Below are positions 1 through 8,651 of a stretch of 52,479 bases of DNA, one piece after another; position 1 is the first letter of the stretch; each line of letters opens with the position of its first letter. The position numbers and the translations under genes are program-made. The DNA is taken from positions 1 through 52,479 of the forward strand of contig NZ_AUBA01000022.1 of assembly GCF_000429005.1 (NCBI RefSeq). The letters are read 5' to 3'. Origin of the DNA: Novosphingobium acidiphilum DSM 19966 (GTDB taxonomy: Bacteria; Pseudomonadota; Alphaproteobacteria; Sphingomonadales; Sphingomonadaceae). The notes below the pieces were generated by a model, which was not told the DNA's origin, searched no databases, and saw only the letters and a list, made by a program, of their open reading frames with translations.

Positions 1-22
1 AAGCCCCAACCCTCCTCAAATC

Positions 23-586
23 TCAACCCCTAATCTGTGCCAAAGGCGCTGACGGGGGACAGCCGACATTCATGCGCAAATTGCCATCAGGAACGACCAG
101 GCCCAGATGACAGGTGATCAGGCCTTTGGTCACGCCGGTATGGCGTGGAATGTGCGTGCCGGGCTTCAGGATCGAAAAGAAGCCGCTGTTAAGCCCGGGC
201 ACGCGTTGCAGCGCGCGGGCGGTAACCGGACAGCGTTCAAGATTGCGCTGGATGTGCGCGCCGTATCCTATCAGAAAAAAGCTGCGCCAGCCCTGATCGG
301 CGGCGACCAGCTGGTGATCGGGTGAAATGTTCGACAGGGCCGGTACGGCATCGGGAATGCGCGTTACCGCCAACGCCTCATCGCGGATTGCCTGCCAGTC
401 GTTGCGCAATGCGGCGGCCCACGCGAACTGTGCCGGATCGAGCACCGGTTCGGTCTCGACCAGCGAAAACGGGGCCATCAGCTGATCGACATGGGGCAAC
501 AGCTTCTTGCCGATCCGGATGGTCAACGGTCGTTTGGTCTGGCCAATGTTTGCGCCCGTTTGATGATGCGACGCGTCTTGCTGCAT
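23..586 (-). CDS. Aspartyl/asparaginyl beta-hydroxylase-like protein, C-terminally truncated
   Basis: Members of this Fe(II)/2-oxoglutarate dioxygenase family hydroxylate Asp/Asn residues or, in LpxO, the lipid A acyl chain. The sequence shows the family core GFFSILKPGTHIPRHTG followed by CHLGLVVP, with the first iron ligand His at about residue 149. The start at 586 is chosen because AGGGAG lies six bases upstream; the frame stays open further upstream but without family sequence. After LRMNVG the protein leaves the family pattern and stops about 12 residues later, so the C-terminal segment that normally carries the second iron-binding His is absent. The remnant is about 187 aa. It is probably inactive, either because foreign DNA joins here or because the window edge is a chimeric contig end. 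Family assignment is firm; substrate is unknown. Confidence 0.75.
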   Translation of the reverse strand: MQQDASHHQTGANIGQTKRPLTIRIGKKLLPHVDQLMAPFSLVETEPVLDPAQFAWAAALRNDWQAIRDEALAVTRIPDAVPALSNISPDHQLVAADQGWRSFFLIGYGAHIQRNLERCPVTARALQRVPGLNSGFFSILKPGTHIPRHTGVTKGLITCHLGLVVPDGNLRMNVGCPPSAPLAQIRG

Positions 587-890
587 TGCATGCTCCCTGT
601 TTGCGACGGGCGCCACCGCCCGTCGCCAAGGCAATGGAATGCATGAAAAGCGCGTTCGGGCGCGCCGGCCCCGATTTTGTACCCGCTGGTGCGCTTGCGT
701 TGCGCCAGGCGGCAAGAAGTGGGGAACCGCGTGCCATGAACCGCCGGGTTCTTGGGTGGACGATCCGCGATCATGTTTTTTTCGCGCCCAATTGCCGGCG
801 CGGAAACAACGCGCGGCGGCAATCGTTTACAGGCTGCCAGCAAATTGCGGCAATTTCATCGCGCGGACCTGGCGTGCAGGAGAACTTGAT
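587..890. other. Intergenic region between divergent genes, no gene supported
   Basis: About 300 bases separate the truncated hydroxylase from the DUF2231 gene. The open frames here show no recognisable family and carry the codon bias of shadow frames. The region should hold the divergent promoters, but I see no clear -35/-10 pair or operator. A CAGGAG ribosome binding site for the right-hand gene lies at 877-882. Confidence 0.5.
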
Positions 891-1328
891 ATGCCAAGGC
901 CCATGACCACTAGCCCGGGCATGCCTTTGTTCCACCCGTTCTTTGTGGGGATGGGCGGTGCGCTGTTGATCGCCGCTGCATTTACCGATGCGATGTATGT
1001 CAGCAATTCGTTGATGCAATGGGCCAATTTTTCAGCGTGGCTGATCGCGGCAGGGCTTGTGCTGGCGCTGCTGGCGACGATCATGTTGCTGATCGATGGT
1101 CTGTTCGGGCGTGCTGGAAGGATTCGCTTGCCCGATCTGGTGCTGTTGGGTGCGGCTGCGATCCTGTCGTTGTTCAATGTCTTCGTACACACACGCGATG
1201 CATGGACATCGGTCATGCCATCCGGGATCGTCCTGTCGTGGCTGGTCGCAGTCCTGCTGCTGATCGCGGGGTTGCGCGGCTGGCGCGTCACCGAAATTCG
1301 GGCGATACGAACGCGGGGCACAGTATGA
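891..1328 (+). CDS. DUF2231-family integral membrane protein
   Basis: This is a 145-residue hydrophobic protein with about four predicted membrane segments (roughly residues 12-30, 38-62, 75-95 and 110-130). The N-terminal PLFHPFFVGMGGALLIAAAF resembles the HP...F/P start of DUF2231 proteins; no biochemical role is established for them. The ATG at 891 has a CAGGAG ribosome binding site. The stop overlaps the start of the next gene (ATGA at 1325-1328), so it is translationally coupled to the sorbosone-dehydrogenase-like lipoprotein. A membrane partner for that periplasmic redox enzyme is a reasonable inference but not shown. Confidence 0.75.
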   Translation: MPRPMTTSPGMPLFHPFFVGMGGALLIAAAFTDAMYVSNSLMQWANFSAWLIAAGLVLALLATIMLLIDGLFGRAGRIRLPDLVLLGAAAILSLFNVFVHTRDAWTSVMPSGIVLSWLVAVLLLIAGLRGWRVTEIRAIRTRGTV

Positions 1329-2641
1329 TCCGGACGCTTGTCAAATCCACCGTGACGCTGGTGCTGGTTGCGGCGCTGGGCGCCTGCGACACCAAGGGTG
1401 GTGATCCCGCGCGGCAGTACGGGCCGGACCCATGGCTTCCTGAGCCGCAGCAATATCTGTTGCCGCCGATGAGCGTGCCGCAAGTCGTGGGCTGGCAGCC
1501 GGGCGAGATGCCGACAGTTGCAGCCGGCATGCACATCCAGGCGATGGCAACCGGATTGATGCATCCGCGGATTGTCTATGCCTTGCCCAACGGCGATGTG
1601 CTGGTGGTGGAAAGCAACGGCCCCGGAACCGAGCCGTTCAGGCCCAAAGATTATATCCAGGGCAAGATCAAGGCGCGGGCGGGTGCGGCGGCAAAGGGCG
1701 GCAATCGCATCACCTTGTTGCGCGATACCAATGGCGACGGTGTTCCCGAACTGCGCACCGTGCTGGTCGATCATCTGCATTCGCCTTACGGTGTCGCATG
1801 GGTGGCGGGAACGTTGTATGTCGCCAATACCGATGCGATCCTGGCGTTTCCATTTACCCCGGGGCAGACGCGGATTACGGCATCTGGTACAAAGCTTGCC
1901 GATTTGCCGGCGGGTCCGATCGATCACCACTGGACCAAGTCGATGGTTGCGGGACCCGATGGCACCAAGCTCTATGTCGGGGTAGGTTCAAACAGCAATA
2001 TCACCGAAAACGGGATGGCCGCCGAAGAGGGGCGCGCCGCGATCTACGAGGTCGACCGGTTGACCGGCACCAAGCGCATTTTTGCCTCGGGCACGCGCAA
2101 TCCGACCAACCTTGCGATCCAGCCAGGGACGGGTCAGCTGTTCGCGGTGGTGAACGAACGCGACGAAATCGGGCCCGATCTTGTGCCGGATTACCTGACG
2201 TCGGTGAAGGATGGCGCATTCTACGGCTGGCCCTACAGCTATTGGGGCCAGCACGTCGATCAGCGCGTGCACCCGCAAAACCCCGCGATGGTGGCAAAGG
2301 CAATCAAGCCGGATTATGGATTGAGTTCGCATGTCGCTGCGCTGGGCCTGGCATTCAGCCAGGGCGAAACAGTGTCACCCCGCTTTGCCGATGGCGTGTT
2401 CGTCGCAGAACATGGCAGTTGGGACCGGGTCCCCCTGAACGGGTATCAGGTTGTCTTCGTGCCCTTTGCCAACGGGCGTCCTGCCGGCACGCCGATCCCG
2501 GTGATGACCGGCTTTCTTGCCCCCGGCCAGAAAGTGGTGCGCGGGCGTCCGGTTGGCGTAACGCTTGACCGGAGTGGCGCGCTGCTGGTGGCAGACGATG
2601 TCGGCAACGTGGTCTGGCGCGTAAGCGGTGGCGCCCACTGA
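1325..2641 (+). CDS. PQQ-type sorbosone/glucose dehydrogenase-like lipoprotein
   Basis: This 438-aa protein belongs to the soluble aldose/L-sorbosone dehydrogenase beta-propeller family, whose members oxidise sugars in the periplasm, typically with pyrroloquinoline quinone. The N-terminus has a lipoprotein signal with lipobox LGAC (Cys21), so it should be membrane-anchored. Family landmarks are LPNGDVLVVESNGPG near the first blade, DHHWTKSM in the middle, GWPYSYWG, and AEHGSWDRVPLNGYQVVFVPF near the C-terminus. The ATG overlaps the upstream DUF2231 stop. No PQQ biosynthesis genes are in the window, and the true substrate cannot be read from sequence. Confidence 0.85.
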   Translation: MIRTLVKSTVTLVLVAALGACDTKGGDPARQYGPDPWLPEPQQYLLPPMSVPQVVGWQPGEMPTVAAGMHIQAMATGLMHPRIVYALPNGDVLVVESNGPGTEPFRPKDYIQGKIKARAGAAAKGGNRITLLRDTNGDGVPELRTVLVDHLHSPYGVAWVAGTLYVANTDAILAFPFTPGQTRITASGTKLADLPAGPIDHHWTKSMVAGPDGTKLYVGVGSNSNITENGMAAEEGRAAIYEVDRLTGTKRIFASGTRNPTNLAIQPGTGQLFAVVNERDEIGPDLVPDYLTSVKDGAFYGWPYSYWGQHVDQRVHPQNPAMVAKAIKPDYGLSSHVAALGLAFSQGETVSPRFADGVFVAEHGSWDRVPLNGYQVVFVPFANGRPAGTPIPVMTGFLAPGQKVVRGRPVGVTLDRSGALLVADDVGNVVWRVSGGAH

Positions 2642-2708
2642 CGCGCCGGCGCCGATGTAACAAGGCGTGGTTTCCCCTGCCGGGAAAAATGTTTCAAATC
2701 ATATGGTT

Positions 2709-2800
2709 TGGCGGAGACGCCGGGATTCGAACCCGGGGTGCCCCATTCAGGGCACGACGGTTTAGCAAACCGCTGGTTTCAGCCACTCACCCACGTCTCC
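2709..2800 (-). tRNA. tRNA-Ser (anticodon GCT)
   Basis: On the minus strand the acceptor arms GGAGACG and CGTCTCC pair, followed by discriminator G (expected for serine) and an encoded CCA at 2709-2711. The T arm contains GGTTCGAATCC. The anticodon loop TTTGCTAAA carries GCT (plus-strand AGC at 2764-2766), which reads AGC/AGU. The long variable arm between the anticodon stem and T arm is typical of class II tRNA-Ser, giving about 89 nt plus CCA. Confidence 0.97.
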
Positions 2801-3061
2801 GGACCGCAGCGGCGAAGCGCGGCCTATAGCTTCGCTTGCTACATGCGGCAAGGGGGCGTGGATTTTTTTCCGGGATGCGCAATCGCGGGGCATTCGGGCG
2901 CAAAATCGACTCGGCTCATCGCCGGTTCATTGCCGGCGGGCAATTGTCCACCAAAAGGAAACGGGTTGGCCTTGCCAGACGGCGGGGGGGCGACAAGTGT
3001 GGTGGGCATGATGCAGGTTCAGACGATGCCGACACAGGCACGATACAAGAGGTGTGCGCAG

Positions 3062-3853
3062 ATGATTGATCACAAGCGCTGGCGGATGCGGGGCTTGCCG
3101 CTTGCCGCAGGTGTGCTGGTCCTTGGGCTGGCATCCGTGGCGCATGCACAAGTCCAGACAATCGATCCCAACACTGCGATCGATTCCGATCTCAACCACG
3201 GGCCGCAGACAGCCCCTGCAACCCGGCCGGCCCCGGTGCCGTCGCCACAGCCCGCTGCCCCGACAGAGGGCGCGCCGCCCGTCGCGACCGAGGCCGCACC
3301 AGGCGCGCCGATGGCGGCGCCGTCGGGTGGCCCGGTTGGCGGCCCGAGCGCGGTACCTGCGGGCGGCGACAACACGTATCACGAAAATGAACTGGTCAAC
3401 GCGGCCGAAGGTGTGTTCGGCAAAGGCGCGCGCGGCCTGGCGCTGATGATCCGCGATCTGCTGAAAAAGCAGGGCGAACCCGACGGCTATATCACCGGCA
3501 GCGAAGGCGGCGGCGCGGTGGTGGTCGGCCTGCGTTATGGCAAGGGAACATTGCACCAGAAGATCGAGGGCGAAATGCCGGTGTTCTGGACCGGCCCGTC
3601 GATCGGACCGGATTTTGGCGGCAGCGTCGCCAGCACGTTCGTGTTGATCTACAACCTGCATGATACCGAGCAACTGTTCCACCGCATCGCGGCGGGCGAG
3701 GGGCAGGCCTATCTGTTGGGCGGGTTCAACGTATCATACCTGCGGCGCGGCGATCTGGTGGTGATCCCGGTGCGGATGGGCGGGGGGCTGCGCCTGGGGG
3801 TCAGCGCCGGCTACATGAATTTCACGCACAAGCAGAAATGGGTGCCGTTCTGA
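3062..3853 (+). CDS. eipA: EipA-family (DUF1134) periplasmic envelope-integrity protein
   Basis: This 263-aa protein has a signal peptide ending AHA|Q at about residue 29, a Pro/Ala-rich linker to about residue 100, and then the DUF1134 domain (GKGARGLALMIRDLLKKQGE through GLRLGVSAGYMNFTHKQKW). EipA was described in Brucella as a small periplasmic beta-barrel-like protein needed for envelope integrity, and the family is conserved in Alphaproteobacteria. The start at 3062 is preceded by AAGAGG; the frame remains open upstream, so an ATG at about 3008 cannot be excluded, but it would give a poor signal peptide. It is probably monocistronic. Confidence 0.85.
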   Translation: MIDHKRWRMRGLPLAAGVLVLGLASVAHAQVQTIDPNTAIDSDLNHGPQTAPATRPAPVPSPQPAAPTEGAPPVATEAAPGAPMAAPSGGPVGGPSAVPAGGDNTYHENELVNAAEGVFGKGARGLALMIRDLLKKQGEPDGYITGSEGGGAVVVGLRYGKGTLHQKIEGEMPVFWTGPSIGPDFGGSVASTFVLIYNLHDTEQLFHRIAAGEGQAYLLGGFNVSYLRRGDLVVIPVRMGGGLRLGVSAGYMNFTHKQKWVPF

Positions 3854-3980
3854 CCAGGACATCCTGACCGGCAAAAAAGGTTGCACCCCCGGCGCGAGGG
3901 GGGCATTGGGGCGCCGCCGTCGAAATCCCTTCGCGGGTTTTTACGACCGGCACACGACCATTGCCAGGAAAGCCCCACCG

Positions 3981-5153
3981 ATGCTCGAAGCCCTTGCGCC
4001 GCAGCCCGCCGATGCCCTGCTGGGGCTGATCAAGCTTTATAATGCAGATCCGCGGCCCGAAAAGATCGACCTGGGCGTGGGCGTCTATCGCACCGCCACC
4101 GGTGCTACGCCGGTGTTCAAGGCGATCAAGGCGGCCGAAGCGCGCCTGATCGCCACGCAAGACAGCAAAAGCTATCTCGGCCCCGAAGGCGACATGGGCT
4201 TTGTCCGCGCGTTGATCCCGTATGTGTTCGGCGCCGGGTTCGATCTGTCGCGCGTCGACGGGATGCAGGCGCCGGGCGGCACCGGCGCGGTGCGGCTGGC
4301 GATCGAAGTGGCCAGGCGCGCCGGTGTGCGCCGCATTGTCATGGGCACGCCGTCGTGGCCCAACCATGCGCAGATCGTGGCGGCCAGCGGCATGGAACTG
4401 GTGACGTTTCGCCATGTTACCGCCGAAGGCACCGCCGATCTTGATGCGTTGAGTGCGGCACTGGCCGAAGCGGGCCCGGGCGATGCGGTGCTGTTGCATG
4501 GTTGTTGCCACAATCCGTCAGGCGTCGATTACACTTGTGCCCAGTGGGATGCGATTGCGCCGATGATCGCCACGCGCGGCGTGCTGCCGCTGCTCGATCT
4601 GGCCTATCAGGGGCTGGGCGCGGGGATGGAGGCCGATGCCTATGGCCTGCGCACCGTCCTGGCCGCAGTGCCCGAGGCGCTGGTGGCCTATAGCTGCGAC
4701 AAGAATTTCGGGCTGTATCGCGATCGGGTCGGCGCGTTCTATGCGGTCACCGGCGATGCCGATGCGCTGACCCGCGCGATGGCCAACGGGGCAAGCATTG
4801 CACGCGCCAGCTGGTCGATGCCCCCCGACCACGGCGCCGCCGCGGTGCGGCTGGTGCTCGACGACGCCGACATGACGCAGATGTGGCTGGCAGAGCTGGA
4901 TGACATGCGCAATCGCATGCGCGAAGTGCGCGACCGCCTGGCCGCGGCACAGCAGGTGGGCACGATCCCGATGGCCCCGCTCGGCATCCAGAACGGCCTG
5001 TTTTCGATGCTGCCGCTGTCGTCGGAACAGATCCTGGCGCTGCGCACCGATCACGGCATCTATATGGCAGGATCGGGCCGCATCAATATTGCAGGGCTGA
5101 CCAGCGGCAATATCGATACCTTTATCGACGCGTTGCGCGCCGTCACGGTCTGA
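3981..5153 (+). CDS. Aromatic/aspartate aminotransferase (class I, PLP-dependent)
   Basis: This 390-aa enzyme belongs to the AspC/TyrB branch of fold-type I aminotransferases, transferring amino groups between aspartate or aromatic amino acids and 2-oxoglutarate in the cytosol. Landmarks are DLGVGVYR near residue 30, YLGPEGDMGF near 60, HGCCHNPSGVD near 175, and the PLP-lysine context CDKNFGLYRDRVGA with Lys at about residue 241. The lysine context reads CDKN where family members commonly have SFSKN. SGRINIAGL lies at the C-terminus. AGGAA sits ten bases before the chosen ATG. The choice between aspartate and aromatic substrate specificity is not decidable here. Confidence 0.88.
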   Translation: MLEALAPQPADALLGLIKLYNADPRPEKIDLGVGVYRTATGATPVFKAIKAAEARLIATQDSKSYLGPEGDMGFVRALIPYVFGAGFDLSRVDGMQAPGGTGAVRLAIEVARRAGVRRIVMGTPSWPNHAQIVAASGMELVTFRHVTAEGTADLDALSAALAEAGPGDAVLLHGCCHNPSGVDYTCAQWDAIAPMIATRGVLPLLDLAYQGLGAGMEADAYGLRTVLAAVPEALVAYSCDKNFGLYRDRVGAFYAVTGDADALTRAMANGASIARASWSMPPDHGAAAVRLVLDDADMTQMWLAELDDMRNRMREVRDRLAAAQQVGTIPMAPLGIQNGLFSMLPLSSEQILALRTDHGIYMAGSGRINIAGLTSGNIDTFIDALRAVTV

Positions 5154-5161
5154 TTGCCAAA

Positions 5162-5188
5162 CGCCCGGCGGGCATACCCCGCCGGGCG
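5162..5188. terminator. Bidirectional terminator-like hairpin
   Basis: CGCCCGGCGGG (5162-5172) and CCCGCCGGGCG (5178-5188) form a perfect 11-bp stem with a 5-base loop. It lies between the convergent aminotransferase and ribE genes. There is no U-run, so it may act with Rho or simply protect 3' ends. Confidence 0.6.
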
Positions 5189-5243
5189 CGTGAACGCAGG
5201 TTTGCGCGGCCCGTGGCGCGATCGGATCGACGGCCCGATTGCC

Positions 5244-5879
5244 TTACGCTTCGCGCGCAACGCTTTGCATGCGCTTCAGATATCGCGCCAGCACATCGAT
5301 TTCCAGATTGACCGGCGCGCCCGGAACCAGCGTGCCCAGCGTGGTGACTTCGGCGGTGTGCGGGATCATGTTGATTGTGAAACGTGCGCGGCCATCGGCC
5401 TCGTCGGTCACGGTGTTCACGGTCAGCGACACCCCGTCGATCGTGATCGAGCCTTTGGCCGCGATATAGGGTGCAAGGTCGGCAGGGGCCAGGACATCGA
5501 CGCGCCACGATGCGCCTTCGGCGGTGATCGCCGCGACTTCGCCGATGCCATCGACATGACCGGTGACGATATGACCGCCCAGTTCGTCGCCGACTTTCAA
5601 CGCCGGCTCAAGATTGAGCGCGGCACCGGCCAGCCATTGCGCGGGCGCGGTGCGGCGAATGGTTTCGCCCGAGACATCGACTGCAAACCAGCCGGTGTCG
5701 GGGTGGCCGTCAAACCCGGTGCCCTTTTCCACGACGGTCAGGCACACCCCTGAACAGGCGATCGACGCCCCGATCGCGATGGTGCACTGGTTGCGCCGCG
5801 TGGCGATGGTCACGCGGGTGTCGCCGGTCCGGGCCACGGCCAGCACTTTGCCGACTTCGACAATGATGCCTGTAAACAT
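5244..5879 (-). CDS. ribE: Riboflavin synthase alpha chain
   Basis: Riboflavin synthase dismutates two 6,7-dimethyl-8-ribityllumazine molecules to riboflavin. The 211-aa protein begins with the diagnostic MFTGII and contains two lumazine-binding repeats (about residues 1-97 and 98-200); the second repeat has GGHIVTGHVDG, a family signature. Length is normal (E. coli 213 aa). It is the last gene of a minus-strand block, 36 bases after ribD. ribBA and ribH are not in the window. Confidence 0.96.
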   Translation of the reverse strand: MFTGIIVEVGKVLAVARTGDTRVTIATRRNQCTIAIGASIACSGVCLTVVEKGTGFDGHPDTGWFAVDVSGETIRRTAPAQWLAGAALNLEPALKVGDELGGHIVTGHVDGIGEVAAITAEGASWRVDVLAPADLAPYIAAKGSITIDGVSLTVNTVTDEADGRARFTINMIPHTAEVTTLGTLVPGAPVNLEIDVLARYLKRMQSVAREA

Positions 5880-5915
5880 GCGCGGCCTGCCTCCTGTTGG
5901 GTCTGTTTTCGTGAT

Positions 5916-6881
5916 TCAGCGAATGCGGTCGTAGATGTCGAGTGTGTCGCTGCCAAGGTCTGCCTGCGCGACATGGCACCATCGGCCATGCGCGGCGTCA
6001 AGCCGATCCAGCCCGATATCGCCAACGCTCGCCAGCCCCGCGCCGAGCACGATCGGCGCGCGATAGACCATCAGCCGGTCGACCCGGTCGGCGGCCAGAA
6101 ACGTGGCCGCAGCGCCCGCCCCGCCTTCGACATACAGATATTGCGCGGTGCCAAAGGCATTGCGCGCCGTGATGTCGGCCACCGCGCGCCATCCCTCGGG
6201 CGCAGACCCTTGCGTCAGCACCCAGCGTTCGGGGCTGCGCGAGGCCAGGCCCGGCAGACGCACGTCGAGCCGGGGCGCATCGGCGCGCAAAGTGCCGCCC
6301 CCCACCACAATCGCATCGGCGCGCGCACGGCAGGCGTGGACATGTGCGCGCGCAATGGCACCGGTGATCCAGCGGCTTTCGCCCGAAGGCAGCGCGATGC
6401 GCCCGTCGAGCGATGTGGCAAGTTTCAACGTGACATGCGGCCGGCCGTCGGCCTGGCGCAGCAGATATCCGGCCAACGACGCGCGCGCGCCTGCATGATC
6501 CAGCACAGCGACCGCAATCCCTGCCTGCCGCAGGCGGGCAATGCCTGCGCCCGCGGTACGCGGATCGGGATCGGTACAGCCGATCACCACCCGCGCCAGG
6601 CCTGCCGCCACCACCAGATCGGCGCAGGCCGGCCCCCGCGCACTGCGGTGCGCGCATGGTTCCAGCGTGACATAAAGCGTGGCGCCGTGCGCCGCCGCGC
6701 CCGCCATGGCCAGCGCTGCGGCCTCGGCATGGGGGCGCCCGCCGGGCTGGGTAAACCCGCGCCCGACGACGCGGTCGCCGGCCACGATCACTGCGGCCAC
6801 GGCAGGGTTGGGACGGCTGAGCGGACGACCACGCGCGGCCAGCGCCGCTGCGGCAGTCATCCAGTCGTCATCACCGTGCAT
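5916..6881 (-). CDS. ribD: Bifunctional diaminohydroxyphosphoribosylaminopyrimidine deaminase / reductase
   Basis: RibD carries out steps two and three of riboflavin synthesis: deamination of the pyrimidine from GTP cyclohydrolase II, then NADPH-dependent reduction of the ribose. The deaminase domain (about residues 1-145) has zinc ligands His51 (in HAE, with catalytic Glu53), Cys76 and Cys86 in a PCxH...C arrangement. The reductase domain (about 146-321) contains RPHVTLKLATSLDGRIAL. The 321-aa length is slightly short for the family, mainly at the reductase end, but no key motif is missing. Only five bases separate it from the upstream unknown gene, and ribE follows. Confidence 0.95.
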   Translation of the reverse strand: MHGDDDWMTAAAALAARGRPLSRPNPAVAAVIVAGDRVVGRGFTQPGGRPHAEAAALAMAGAAAHGATLYVTLEPCAHRSARGPACADLVVAAGLARVVIGCTDPDPRTAGAGIARLRQAGIAVAVLDHAGARASLAGYLLRQADGRPHVTLKLATSLDGRIALPSGESRWITGAIARAHVHACRARADAIVVGGGTLRADAPRLDVRLPGLASRSPERWVLTQGSAPEGWRAVADITARNAFGTAQYLYVEGGAGAAATFLAADRVDRLMVYRAPIVLGAGLASVGDIGLDRLDAAHGRWCHVAQADLGSDTLDIYDRIR

Positions 6882-6886
6882 CGCGG

Positions 6887-7378
6887 TCAGGGCGCGGCGG
6901 CAGGCGGTGCTGCGGGATCGACAACCGGCTTTTCGCCTTTTTGCAGATAGCGATCGAGCAGCGCCTTGTCATGCGCGGCGCGGGCGCGGTCTTCGGCCTG
7001 GCGTTCGGCCTGGCCCTTCTTGTCCATCGTCTCGGTGTCGAGCCCGGTCGCGGCGCCCACCACTTTGTACATGTGGCGGATGTCGGCCGCCTGGCGTTCT
7101 TCGGCGGCGGCCTCGGCGTGTGCCTTGCGCGAGGCGGCGATGTTGCCGGCAATGATTTCGGCCTCGCTGCGATCGGCGCGCCACGAATTGATATAGATGA
7201 TCTTGGGCAAATGCGGCAGCGCGCGTTCCTCGTGCCCGACCAGGCCATAGATGATCGAACCCGAAACTACCGCCGCCAGCAGCATGCCGCGCCAGCGAAA
7301 TTCGCTTGGCGCGCCCAGCACCTTCCACAGATCCGTCACCGCGCGGCGCGGTGACACGTTGCTGAAAAATTCCTTCAT
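6887..7378 (-). CDS. Unknown membrane-anchored protein with charged coiled-coil tail
   Basis: I do not recognise a characterised family. The 163-aa protein has one predicted membrane segment (about residues 31-48, RGMLLAAVVSGSIIYGLV), the conserved-looking phrase LPKIIYINSWRADRSE after it, then an Ala/Glu/Arg/Lys-rich helical region likely to form a coiled coil (about 75-150), and a Pro/Ala tail. The membrane topology suggests a bitopic protein with most of its mass on one side. It lies immediately upstream of ribD (five-base gap), so it is probably co-transcribed. The start is the ATG at 7378; the frame is open further upstream only as a shadow of the YgjP-like gene. Confidence 0.7.
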   Translation of the reverse strand: MKEFFSNVSPRRAVTDLWKVLGAPSEFRWRGMLLAAVVSGSIIYGLVGHEERALPHLPKIIYINSWRADRSEAEIIAGNIAASRKAHAEAAAEERQAADIRHMYKVVGAATGLDTETMDKKGQAERQAEDRARAAHDKALLDRYLQKGEKPVVDPAAPPAAAP

Positions 7379-7410
7379 CGCGCCATCATAGGGATTGTCG
7401 CGCCAATGCG

Positions 7411-8157
7411 CTAGCCAAACGGCCCGTAAAGACCGGGGCCGTGCTGTTTCAGCCAGGCATTGGCCGCATCGACGCTGCCTTCGAACAGATCGGCCAGGCA
7501 GGCGTGGAATGCCGGGCTGTGATCGAAATGGACCAGATGTGCCACTTCGTGCGCCACGACCGAACGGCGCACTGCGTCGGGCGCCATGATCAGGCGCCAA
7601 TTGATCCGGATCGTGCCATCGGCCGCACAACTGCCCCAGCGCCGCCGCGCGCGCGACAACGCCAGGTTTGGGGCCGGGCGCCGGGCCCGCTTGCAGTAAT
7701 CGGCCAGATCCTGCGCAAGTTCGCGGCGTGCCTCGGCCTCGAGCCAGCGCGCCAGCCGGGTGCCAAGGCCGGCCTCGGGCCCGCCGATCACGATCCGGTT
7801 GTCGACGTGTTGCGGGCGGCGCGCGGCGCTGGCATTCCACACCACCGTGACCGGCGCGCCGCGAAAGGCGATCGTGCTGCCGGGGGCCACAGGCCGTGCA
7901 ACGGGCAGGCGCGCGGCCTGCGCCGCCAGCCATTCGCCGCGCGCCCGCGCAAAGGCCAGCGCATCGCTGGCCGGCACCCACGGCGGCAACGATATCCGCA
8001 CCGCGCTGCCATCGGGCGCCAGGCGCAAGGTCATGCGGCGCGCGTGGCGCAAGCGGCGCAATTCAATCGGCAGCACGCGATCGCCAATGCGCAGTTGCGG
8101 CACCGGGTCGGCGGCAGGCATCGTGCCAACCACTGCGCGGCGCAGCCATTCGATCAC
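7411..8157 (-). CDS. YgjP-like zinc metallopeptidase (DUF45, M48-like)
   Basis: This 248-aa cytosolic protein belongs to the YgjP/WLM-related DUF45 metallopeptidases. The conserved C-terminal half contains SRARRRWGSC (about 168-177), then the zinc motif HEVAH (His203, Glu204, His207) followed by HFDHSPAFH, the usual H-x-N/D-H-S-x-x-F form. Substrates of the family are poorly known. Its ATG overlaps the stop of the upstream YcgN-like gene (8154-8157), indicating coupled translation. Confidence 0.88.
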   Translation of the reverse strand: MIEWLRRAVVGTMPAADPVPQLRIGDRVLPIELRRLRHARRMTLRLAPDGSAVRISLPPWVPASDALAFARARGEWLAAQAARLPVARPVAPGSTIAFRGAPVTVVWNASAARRPQHVDNRIVIGGPEAGLGTRLARWLEAEARRELAQDLADYCKRARRPAPNLALSRARRRWGSCAADGTIRINWRLIMAPDAVRRSVVAHEVAHLVHFDHSPAFHACLADLFEGSVDAANAWLKQHGPGLYGPFG

Positions 8158-8651
8158 GGCAGATCGTCCGCAAAATCGTCCGCGGGCTCGCCATACAGCG
8201 GGGCGCCATCGGCATCGACGATATGCTCTTCAAGCGGCCCTGCGATCACTTCGCTGATCGCGCGTCCCACCACCGATTGCCCGGCACGGTGCACCGCATC
8301 GCGATCGCCGCATTCCAGATAGTGCCAGTCGGGCAGGGGATCACCATCGGCGCGCAGCCGATAGGCGCAGGTTTCGGGCAGCCACGGCACCTGCTTGACC
8401 AAACGCGGGGTCAGCCGCAGGCAATCGGGTACCAGCGCCTTGCGATGGCGATAATCCGAACAACGCCCGTTGCGCAGATCGAGCAGGCGGCAGGCGACAT
8501 TGGTCCGCCAGACATCGCCGGTGTCATCGTCTTCCAGCTTGTGCAGGCAGCATTTGCCGCAGCCGTCGCACAACGCTTCCCATTCCTCGCGGTTCATCGC
8601 CTCGATCGGCTTGTCCCAGAAACGGTGTGCAGGCGGGGTCAATGGACCCAT
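8154..8651 (-). CDS. YcgN family cysteine-cluster protein (UPF0260)
   Basis: This 165-aa protein has the YcgN/UPF0260 signature: CDGCGKCCLHKLED near residues 28-41, ACRLLD, and further cysteines (RCSDY, PDCLRLTP, CAYRL). The cluster probably binds a metal or Fe-S centre; function is not established. The proposed start overlaps the end of the SCO1-like gene by 13 bases and its own stop overlaps the YgjP-like start, so it sits in the middle of a coupled block. Confidence 0.88.
   Translation of the reverse strand: MGPLTPPAHRFWDKPIEAMNREEWEALCDGCGKCCLHKLEDDDTGDVWRTNVACRLLDLRNGRCSDYRHRKALVPDCLRLTPRLVKQVPWLPETCAYRLRADGDPLPDWHYLECGDRDAVHRAGQSVVGRAISEVIAGPLEEHIVDADGAPLYGEPADDFADDLP

Noticed and set aside
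322..906. 194-residue plus-strand frame over the hydroxylase and the divergent promoter region
   Set aside because: Opposes the real gene and has no recognised domain; not supported.
2660..2700. Possible terminator after the sorbosone-dehydrogenase-like gene (TTTCCC...GGGAAA)
   Set aside because: The six-base stem is followed by A residues, not a T-run, in the relevant direction.
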